Of a stretch of DNA of 64,000 nucleotides, positions 49,080-64,000 are shown in pieces. The stretch comes from Talinum fruticosum (taxonomy: Eukaryota; Streptophyta; Magnoliopsida; Caryophyllales; Talinaceae), in contig JAITYX010000063.1 in assembly GCA_021018815.1 (NCBI GenBank), positions 3,266,001 through 3,330,000 of the forward strand. Reading direction: 5' to 3'. Both the position numbers and the translations under genes were made by a program. Within the stretch, counting starts at the first letter, position 1. Every line of letters begins with the position of its first letter. The notes beneath the pieces were generated by a model. That model was given only the letters and a program-made list of their open reading frames with translations, made no database searches and was not told where the DNA came from.

Positions 49080-49860
49080 TAAGAAACAAGCACATAAATT
49101 GTTGCATGGACCTATGAAAGAGCATTATTATAATAAAATTGGGATATACATTGTTGACTTGAAAAGATCAAACAACACGAGCATACTTATTCTTGAAACT
49201 CAAATATTAGTTGAGAAAGAAATACTTATTTTCAAGAGATTTTTTATATTCTTTATGGCAACAAGAAGGGATTGGTAACATGGGAAGAAAGAAATACTTA
49301 TTTTTGGTGCTATCCTTTTTAGCACATTTGAGCGAGAATTCTTCTTTATTCTTATAAGATTTTCACCTGAGGAGTGAAACTAATATCCCATACCCCTAAA
49401 CCTAACCACTCTATTATGAACACACCACCTCAAAGAGGATATATGCGCAAACTAAGAAAGCTTCCAATGAGCCTACCAAGTAAAGATGTGCAACTTGCGG
49501 GAGCTGGTAGAGGAAGAATAGTAGACAACGGAGAAAATTCGAGTAAAAGAAGATGATCTAGTAGAGGAAGAAGGGTTGCAACTAGGGGGAGGGGCAATCA
49601 CATAAGATTGACAAACAGTAGGATGGGACCAAGCAGGGGGAGAGGACGCAACATGGTATTTTATATGAATTGATATAGGATTTTATTATTTCTCATAATC
49701 TTATAATACTGCAATTTATGTTGGTGAAATGTATTGTAGTCAGCAAATTTTTTTTTTTTTAATTTTATAGAATGTTGCACATTTGGTTGGTGAAGATACA
49801 ATTATAGATGAAGCGATTCTCTTGTGTTTAGCCAAACAAGCGAGTAGCTCTCAGCTGTCA
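49080..49860 (+). pseudogene. MULE transposase, C-terminal part
   Basis: KKQAHKLLHGPMKEHYYNKI, then a DLKRSNNTS stretch, matches the MuDR segment that precedes the catalytic MULE domain. The catalytic domain itself is missing, and the frame soon passes to the C-terminal tail: HTPKPNHSIMNTPP (49395 onward), RRGRRVATRGRGN-type Arg/Gly-rich sequence (49560-49655), an intron, and NVAHLVGEDTIIDEAI (about 49770-49820). The element is therefore an internally deleted, dead copy. Confidence 0.5.
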
Positions 49861-50379
49861 ATTTCACTCCACAATGAACATTCCTTCAATTGGACCATAA
49901 CTTACTTTTTGGCGTGTCAAACTTTGAATTTTGGCAATTGTAATATGAATTTCCTTCCACAGTTCAATCTTAATTTTTTGGGACAACATTTGACTAGAAA
50001 GCTACAATTTGTCAATGCGATTACCTGCCAATTATTATGTAAACAATATAAACAACAATTATCATTACAATCTACCTTTACGTACTTTTTTTGTAAATAT
50101 TGCATTGTTTTCAAATTATTTCCTTATATTTATAGTAAATTTATATAGCAATTTAGATGACAATTAGGAATATGTGAGATAGTTACAATACTTGAAAAAT
50201 TTTCATTCAAAAAACCTTCAATTACAATTGTCAATTACACCCAACAAACACCCGCCAATCAAAAACTATCCCAAACTACCTATCCTTATAGAAATTTCTG
50301 AATGAAGACATTTTTTGCACCATCCTTACAAGTAAATTTTTAAACTATCCTACATACTAAAATAACTACCAAACACAAA

Positions 50380-50720
50380 AACATCTTCTCCGGACCTAAA
50401 TTCCTTGATGCCTTTAATTCTTCCTCTTCTCTTGACCTATTATGCCATTCTTTTGCAATCTTCTTTTTCAAAGTATCATTCTCTTCTTGAAGCATCTTAT
50501 TTCCTGAAGCACATTAATTTCTTGTTCCTCATTCCACTTGAAAATCCCATATCCTTGATTTACCTACAATAGCTAACATTAGTAAACTAAAAAAACAAAA
50601 ATAAATTAATACACTTCGAACCCTAATTTCTTAACCAATCTATATCTTCCATAATGAACATCCTTGAAACTTCTTGTCTCTATAGAGGGACTTCTTGCAA
50701 ATCTCATGCACTTGTAGGTG
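50380..50720 (-). pseudogene. GRF-type zinc-finger protein remnant inside the MULE
   Basis: On the minus strand, RDKKFQGCSLW (exon near 50690-50640), then after an intron YGIFKWNEEQE (about 50552-50520), then a coiled coil LQEENDTLKKKIAKEWHNR (about 50490-50430). This is the order found in small plant GRF zinc-finger proteins: the FxGCxxW half of the finger, the F-x-W-x-(D/N)-E segment and a C-terminal coiled coil. The second half of the finger has Ile instead of the usual residues around its cysteine, and there are stops upstream. It lies just inside the right TIR, opposite to the transposase. Confidence 0.5.
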
Positions 50721-51127
50721 AATCATTGGTGGTAGTTTGACCAACAAAATTTGTTCTTTTAGCGATTAGGCACTCCAAATTCCTCTCTTACTCAAAGTTG
50801 ATGACCCAATAACAATATTAGCTCTTCAATTCTTCGGGGAATTCCAAAAGGGAGAGATACGTAATATTTACGTTGATTTCATTTGAGAGGACAAATTACG
50901 TCGGGAAGAACTGAACTTCGTTTCATCCAAGAGATAAAGAAATAGAGAAGCGAGAAAGAGAGAGAATTCAATTGATAAAGAACTCAGTCAAATTTAGCAA
51001 GCTTACTTGTCAATTAAAATAAAAAAGGGTCAAAGCTTCTAAAAATATCACACACTTTACCCTCACTGCGTATTATTGTACCACTAAGTCTTATTGTAGG
51101 AACTCGATGGTGGAATGTCCACAAATA

Positions 51128-52327
51128 TCAATATCAAAGATCGGGATACAAGGTAAATCGATAGTTAGAGATATTTTACCAGGATACAAATATCATTAAA
51201 TATGCTTCTAATCTATTAGGTTGATCCAAACTCGAAACTTTTGGTTAGAATTGAGCATTTTCAAGCCCAAACATGAAACATAACCGACCTATATTTTACC
51301 AGCCCATCCATATTTTTGCCTTAGCAAGAAAAATAGGAGTGATTTAAAAATTTTGTACAGTATTCTCTCATTTGTGAGATTCTAGAATTTTGTCACACTA
51401 ATTATTTTATATATTTAAAATTTTATCTGCGGAACTTGGGACAATTTTTCTCAATAATGGTGGCTGTGTCAAAGACTTTGCGTTAGGTGAAGAAAATATT
51501 TGATAAAATCATCTTATTATAAACTACGTATATTTAGGTAAATTGGTCAAAGTACATATTCCTGTTGATAATCAAATTGTTAACATAAAATATGAATTCT
51601 TCAATTATGATAAAACAGCGGTTAGTTTGTTTTATTATTGTTTTATCATCACGATTAGTATGTATTCAAGTATTTAACTTTACATCCAATATATACATGT
51701 TTATTATAACTCACATACAATAAAATGTGATGGTAATAATAAATAATAAAATTGATTTATAGATATAAATAAAATTTTACCAAATAATTTTGTTAAAAAC
51801 AACTAATTTTACCAAATAACTTTTAAGAAGTATTTAATGTAATCAACTAAGCCAACAACTAATACGACTCTCCTTTACCAAAATAAAATGATAAGAAAAT
51901 AATAATGCAACTGTGTTTGAGAAAGTTATAATTGCATTGTGACTGCCTGTAAATGTATTATGGTTGTCTGCAGATGGCTTATTGTTGTATAAGAAAGTTA
52001 AATGTTTGGTATTGGTATGGTTATTTACCTTGTAACTCAATTGAGAGACTTTATGAATAATTTTACCACCTATCCTTCTCTTCTCGTTTATCAACCCTGA
52101 CCCTAATCCTAACTCATGAGAAGACAGCTCGCCTGACCTGTCTCTTGCACCTCCATGAAGGCTTCCTTGGGTCGACGAAGGTACAATCCCAAGGGACAAA
52201 CTCCTTCATATTTATGATTTCTCTACCATAATGTTTTGGTCAAACCCTCACTTCATTACACTAAGCCCATAGGAAACCTAAGGTCACCATAAGTACTTGG
52301 CCCCTTAGAGGAGTCATAAGTACATCC
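51128..52327. other. Intergenic, no gene recognised
   Basis: AT-rich sequence between the MULE and the hAT-like element. Small ORFs on the minus strand (for example 52199-51843) have no domain or splice support. Confidence 0.6.
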
Positions 52328-53196
52328 TTTTATCACCAACTAGGTTTGTAGTTGAGTCGAGCCCGCTGATGAACTGTTGTGAGATGACTTGCATAAAGGC
52401 TTGTCAAGCCAAACTTGTGGTGAGCCCAAGTTGAGTCGAGCTTGGTTAGTGATTCGGGTCAAGCTTGGACTTTTAATTTTTGAGCTCATAAGGTAACCGA
52501 TCCTACACGGGTCAATTACAAGCGAGTTGAACGAATGAACAAGCTGACGAGACAAACGAGTCTAAACAAGTTGAGTAAGTAGGTTAATCAAATGAGTCTA
52601 AACAAATTAAAACACACGAGCCAAAATTTGTGGAGACTAGCTCTTCGAAGAACTTTTTTTGTCACCGACCTCGCAAATAATTTTAATTTTGTAATATAAT
52701 ATAATTATTATAATTTAGACTTCAAATGTAAAGCATTCAGTTATATCTAAAGCTTTTGTTTACCAATTAATAATATATACATAGATAAAAATCAAGAACT
52801 AAGATATATGAAATGTTGATAATGAATAGATGATCGACAATCGATCTAGTTTACTTTTTGTACAAATAAGACAAATATAAACTAAATATAATAGATGTAA
52901 ATTTAAGAATTATGGATTTTAATAGTTAATAAATTTAGACGTTTATATATAAAATTTTTGACTGATTATGTTTGATAATCGGTGCAATTAAACATAAACA
53001 TGTAATAGTTTAAAAGAAGCATAGTGAACTAACAAACCAATGATGAACCGAGCTCAGGCTCGAGCTGTTGATGAACCGAGCTTAGGGTCAAGCTTTATTT
53101 TGCCGAGCTCCACGAGCCACGAGCTACAAAAGATTCTCACAATTCGAGCTTTGAGCTAAACATATTCGGGCTCGAATCAGCTCAAATACACCTCTA
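52328..53196. mobile_element. Non-autonomous hAT-like element with GAGCTCGAGC-type subterminal repeats
   Basis: Left zone (52328-52640) and right zone (53030-53196) contain the same motifs (GAGTCGAGCC, GAGCTCGGCTC relatives) in opposite orientation around an AT-rich core. The right end, reverse complemented, reads AGGTGTATTTGAGCTGATTCGAGCCC and matches the left end of the hAT element at 62966 (AGGTGTGTATTCGAGTCAAGGCGAGCCC). It is therefore a deletion derivative or relative of that family. Confidence 0.55.
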
Positions 53197-54200
53197 TCAT
53201 CAATAAACAAGTTTTAGTCCCTAAACATTTACCGAAGCAGCTGAAGTTAAAAGGAAGACGAAGAGAGGAAAAACGTGCACAAACAAATGCAAAATTTGGC
53301 ACGAACGGCCACGTAAATGTGCATAGATCACTCACTGGAAAACCACGATGCTTGTTATCTCTTTATTAGTGATCACCTTTAGCCTGCTGTCTCTTCATTA
53401 GTGATCACCTTTAGCCTGTAAATGGCAAGGGGTTTGGTTGTGTCTTCATTAAAAGGGTGCACGGGGAGCAGAGAGACTAGAAAGGAGAATAGTTGAAGAC
53501 ATGGGGTACAAAAATTTATAAAAGAAGTGAATTTTATACAGAACATAAATGGTAAAATTGGGTTTTCAATAAAATCATTTATCACAAATTCAACTTTTCG
53601 TGGAAAATCCGATGCTAGGCGTTGCTTCCCAATGGCTTCCAAAAATTGAAAAAGTTAGCTTTTAGAAAAATCAGTTTTTTTTTTAGTTTTTTTTATCAAA
53701 TAAGAAATTTGACTAAACTATTGGAAAAAAAGTGCACCAAAAGTTTTCCCTATGCTCAATGTCTCTAAAAACCTCTTTTTGAATAAAAAAACTCTTCTTT
53801 GAATGTGACCTTTATTTATATTTTGATTTAAAATAAGACCTTTAAAAATTTTTTCTTTTTAATGAAACCTTTAAATACTTAATAAAAAAGAAGAAAATTT
53901 CATCGAATATATATTTATCCTATTTAACTTTTTTGTTTATGCTTGAAAAACTATATTTATGGAATTTAGTCTTTAATAAAAAATTTCAAACTATATTTTG
54001 GATGTGAAAGTGACTTTTAGAAACTCTGCTAATTAAATTAGATGAGAAAGATCTTTTTCTCCTTTTTTGAGAAAGTATTTGACTGTCCAAATCAAGTTTA
54101 CCAAATAGCTCAGAAGTGCTCAACTATTAACGCGTTTAAGAGATTTGAGTTTGTGCATTACAATAACCCACAAATCTTAAGACTGAAAAGACAAACACCC
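53197..54200. other. Intergenic upstream of the kinase gene
   Basis: AT-rich. A short repeated sentence (TTAGTGATCACCTTTAGCCTG) occurs twice around 53365-53420. No gene recognised. Confidence 0.5.
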
Positions 54201-54240
54201 TAAAATCTCGCCTCCAAATCCAAACCCCTCTTCCCCTCAT

Positions 54241-54260
54241 CTCTCTCTCTCTCTCTCTCT
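54241..54260. repeat. (CT)10 microsatellite in kinase 5' leader/promoter
   Basis: Perfect CT run about 800 bases upstream of the kinase start codon, probably in the promoter or long 5' UTR, where CT-rich tracts are common in plants. Confidence 0.85.
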
Positions 54261-55060
54261 CATGCCCTTCTTCCCGGACCACCAATTCCTTTCATATGCA
54301 CAACCTGTTTAACTCCCATTTGCTTGTTACAGATAATAATTGTATTGACAAATAAAATACATATAGTTATACGTTTGCCCATTTATCCATTGACTACTTT
54401 CCTTTCTTCAAAATTGGGTTTCTAACTTTGATTTTTTCTGCCTCTCTATTTTCCAAAGGGGAAAGGTGGGTAGGTTTCTTCCGGAATTTTGTTGGGTGAA
54501 GACCTTCTCATTTTACTTGATCAAGTCTTTGATCTATCAGAGTTCATTTCTGTAATGGGCTTGTTTCTCTTGGAGTTCCAGCTTCCAAGGTTTGAGCTTT
54601 ATCATTTTCTGCTTCTCTAGTATCCATGCTCTAGTAAAATTTACCTTCATTCCACCTTAAGTTGTTGTCTGGCTTTGTCATGCCCTGAAGGAGGAATTTT
54701 TCTAAGATTTATGTGGGACTAGTTGGTTTATTGTTTTGATCTTCATATTTTTGTTGGGTCTCCATCAAAGGGTTGTGAGTCATTCAATTTCTTCCCATTG
54801 AAATTGAGGTTGTTGTAATTCACATTTGATACATCATTTGTTGTCATTATTGTTGATTTCAGTCAATCGAACTATAATTTTGGGGATCAGTTTTCTTACC
54901 AAGTTTGGATTGGATTTCATAGTGGTTTGACTTTGATTGGGTTTTTGAATTTCTGATCTTGATCATAGATCTTATTGGTTCAAATAGAAGGTTGATGGCA
55001 TTGGATTTTGATGTTTAGAGTAGAGGTGCATTGAAAAGTAGTATAATTGGGGGCAGATAG

Positions 55061-61377
<6,317 letters not shown>

Positions 61378-62960
61378 GGGAAGCCCTAAAATTCTAGTTC
61401 CACCAAAATTTCTTCAGATGGATAGCAGCTTCTAATAGGCCAAAATATACAACATTAGCAATACAATTTCAAGTTGTGGATTCTTCGGGGTGAGGATCAT
61501 GCCTTGTTTTGAACATTTCTGATCGATCACCTTGGTAAACTAGCAAATTTCTTCATGCCCAGCAACTTATGGTTCAATTATGAAAGATGAGGTTGTAAAA
61601 TGAACAGCACGTGCCTGTTTTCTGGCTCTTACACTATGCTGCCGATGTAAGTCCATTTTTGGTCATTTTTTGAACAGAAGTGGTATTTTCTGGAATACAA
61701 GTTGAGGGAAAAAGTTAAATGTATTGATCGTATACTTAATTCTTCACTAAACATTTGGAAATGGTGTTCGATACTACTCGGTGAATAGAGGTGCTGGTTT
61801 CCACATACTGAAATATATGGTTGATAATGAGGTCAACCATTCACAAACCATGCGCTCTTTAACGGCTTGCTGGTTGTGAATTAATCATTTAGGGCCTGTT
61901 CATTTCGGCATTTACAACAAGCATTTAGTACATAGCAGCGTTCAGCAGCATTGTGAAGCAGTTTGTAGCATTTAGGTTTGTGGTTAGCGTTTTGGATTGG
62001 ATTTTGCGTCTTTGCTGCTGTGTTTTTTAGTGCATATATTTCCACACCTTTTCATGAGAAACACTAATTAGGGAAGCATAGGTATTGCAATGCGAACAAA
62101 ATGAATATAAAGCTAAAAGTCCAAAAAATAAAATTAAAAATTGATCACTTGAATTTGGACATGTTTTACATGAGAAAATAATATGGAGACAGATGAAAGG
62201 CGAACGCTCAGGGAAGATCGATGTCAAATGACATACAACTAAAATGAAGAGATTTTTATGTGTGTGTGTTAATCTCGAAAGTACTCCAGGTCAAATTAGA
62301 CTAAACTATTTTCTCTGGAATCCCTTGGACGTTATTACCCTGAATATTTTGTTAGTTTGTAAGCCAATTTTAGGAAAATTTCACTACTCTCTTGAAAATC
62401 ATATAGTGAAAGTCTTAATTTTTAGATGGCTTTGGGAAGCTCTTAGTGAAGGGTGGAAAAACCCTTCCATTTGTAGAGGAGCTAGAGTTAGGAAGCGTAA
62501 CGGGTGGATGCAATTAGAGCTCAGAAAGTCTGATCCAATATATGACTTTAACCCCATTTGAAATTATTCAAAGAAATCCAAACCTAATACAAAATGAAAT
62601 GATTTTGACCCGAAATCGATATAATTTAACTATTTAGTGTTAAAATATGTTTTGAGTAAATCTAAATTATTTTTAAACTTGACCTGGATACACTCAATTA
62701 TTACATTAGTTAACTTGAACAAACCACTTTCCGCGGTCTAGATGCAATTGGAGGATTTGAGGTAGAATGATGTAGATACATGTTTTGGAGAGGGTTTACT
62801 ATTGTAATTTTATTATATTTTTGTCATTTATTTAAGCGTTTGTAATTTATTAAAAAATTTTATAATTTATTTTAAGTAGACTAGACAAAAAATAACCAAC
62901 GTAAAAATCCGCACTGAATCCTCATTCATAGATGGCTTAGCTCTAGAGTAGAAACTAGTC
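61378..62960. other. Kinase 3' flank and intergenic
   Basis: Includes the kinase 3' UTR. A MITE-like end (GGGCCTGTTCATTTCGGC) begins near 61892 without a visible partner. The 105-codon plus ORF at 62244-62561 has no domain, codon bias or splice support that I can see. Confidence 0.5.
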
Positions 62961-62965
62961 ATTCA

Positions 62966-64000
62966 TAGGTGTGTATTCGAGTCAAGGCGAGCCCGAACCT
63001 GTCGGGCTCGGAGCTCGGCTCATGAGTATCATTTGTAACTCGAGCTCGGCGAGCCACCACAATCAAGCTCGAGCTCGGCTCGCCAAAGCTCGAGCCCAAG
63101 CTCGACTCATCAAAAGCTCGACCACTGAGCTCGGCTCGTCGTTGGCTCCTCAAAAACTTCTATTAAACTCCTGTTTTTAGGTTCAAAGTCACCCTTTATA
63201 TACTTACTATAAAAACATAAACTTAAATTTAATTGAGACTCTTTTTTCTCAACAATCACAATATACCACTTAAAAAAATTGTATAAAACATAAATAAAAT
63301 ATTTGACGCTTTGATAATGAAACACAAATTACTAAAAAACCTGAATTTTAATTTAAAATCATTGTAACAATAACATCTATCATTCACTAAAAAAAATAGG
63401 CTCTTTATTCCACATTTCCAATATAGCAAAATGTCATCAAAGTGGGCACGTCAATCCTTCATTAGACATTGGCAATATGAACTCTTTAGGTTGATCGTCT
63501 TCTTTTGACACCCGAGAAGAGGGAGACAAATAAACGTTACAACTAAATCATTAATATAATTTTATTTTAATTTATACTTTAAATTGACAAAAAATTACCT
63601 TCCTCTTCTTTTTGTGACACCATGTAGATGACGGAACCAATCACCTCCACATATCAAAGCTTCCACTGTTTTAGGATCTAACGAGCTACGATATGGATCA
63701 ATCACTCTACCTCCTGCACTAAATGTTGCTTCCGAAGCCACCGTTGTAATGGGTACAGCAAGTATATCAGCAATCATTCGACACAAAACACCATAATTCT
63801 CTTGACGTTGTTTCCACCAACCGAGAATATCAAATGAATGAACTTCGTGGCTGTCATTGTATAACTACCTTCCTCAAAATATGAATCCAAATCACACTTT
63901 CGAGGTTGTATTACTTTTTGAATAGCCACTCGTTGCAGGAGAGAGTTCATTGGATCAATCATATCGTGTCCCATACAAGATCTTGCCTCACTTTCCCCAA
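62966..64000 (-). mobile_element. hAT element, left end and transposase 3' part; continues past window
   Basis: A terminus-like AGGTGTGTATTCGAG at 62966 is followed by a subterminal zone (to about 63150) packed with GAGCTCGGCTCG and its complement, then the 3' part of a hAT transposase on the minus strand. The right end is outside the window. Confidence 0.65.
63430..64000 (-). pseudogene. hAT transposase C-terminal domain, frameshifted, partial
   Basis: On the minus strand: VIQPRKCDLDSYFEEGSY (about 63930-63870), a frame shift near 63865, then FDILGWWKQRQENYGVLCRM, the hAT dimerisation core ILAVPITTVASEATFSAGG and RVIDPYRSSLDPKTVEALIC (63786-63640). A donor-like AAG/GTAATT at 63597 may lead to a small last exon (KEFILPMSNEGLTCPL, stop near 63438). 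The N-terminal part lies right of the window. The frameshift makes this copy defective as written. Confidence 0.7.

Larger units (their letters stand above)
45042..51127 (+). mobile_element. Mutator-like (MULE) element with long TIRs, about 6 kb
   Basis: The left end (45042 to about 45280) and the reverse complement of the right end (51127 to about 50890) match over some 200 bases. Shared blocks include CCACCATCGAGTT, CAATAAGACT, TTTTAATTGACAAGTAAGCTT and a CTCTCTCTCTC tract. It carries pieces of a MuDR-type transposase on the plus strand (46952-47140, 49080-49660), a roughly 1.9 kb insertion between them, and a GRF zinc-finger remnant on the minus strand near the right TIR. A 9-base target duplication was not clear. 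Confidence 0.75.

Noticed and set aside
62244..62561. 105-codon plus-strand ORF as a gene
   Set aside because: No recognisable family, no splice signals that extend it, and it sits in transposon-rich flank between the kinase and a hAT element.

Overview
This is a 64 kb piece of a plant nuclear genome, almost certainly from a dicot. Supporting evidence: a calcium-dependent protein kinase (CPK1/CPK2 type), a plastid SufC ATPase and a plant GH3 beta-glucan exohydrolase, all with many GT-AG introns; two plant nuclear tRNA genes; TTTAGGG-type repeats; and abundant plant transposon families (MULE, CACTA, hAT, Harbinger MITE, LINE). I cannot name the species from sequence alone.

Layout. 1-9303 (minus): 5' two thirds of a DExH-box RNA helicase gene (DExH3/DExH5 type), 3' end cut off by the window edge. 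9304-26340: transposon-rich gap. It holds a MULE-like element with long terminal inverted repeats and a nested Harbinger MITE (9.66-13.0 kb), LINE debris (about 13.6-14.8 and 16.8-17.7 kb), a large fold-back hairpin (15.4-15.7 kb), a CACTA remnant (17.7-20.5 kb), a 5.6 kb hAT element with a broken transposase and an internal TTTAGGG-like array (20.5-26.1 kb), and a plastid-derived tRNA-Arg half (26.1 kb). 26.8-34.1 kb (plus): complete 10-coding-exon GH3 glucosidase gene. 34.8 kb: tRNA-Asp. 35.3-36.0 kb: small TIR element around a gene-fragment-like ORF. 38.35-44.6 kb (minus): complete 6-exon SUFC gene, head-to-head with a tRNA-Gly gene (44.74 kb). 45.0-51.1 kb: large degenerate MULE with long TIRs, a transposase split by a second insertion, and a GRF zinc-finger remnant. 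52.3-53.2 kb: non-autonomous hAT-like element. 55.06-61.38 kb (plus): seven-coding-exon calcium-dependent protein kinase. 62.9-64.0 kb: 5'-truncated hAT transposase of the same repeat family, running off the right edge.

The four protein-coding genes are unrelated housekeeping or signalling genes with no operon-like logic. The most useful observation for an annotator is that two otherwise well preserved genes (helicase, kinase) each carry one single-base homopolymer contraction that breaks the frame, which looks more like consensus error than gene death. I found no convincing new biological system. The novelty is in transposon architecture: nested elements, gene fragments inside TIR elements, and a telomere-like array inside a hAT element.
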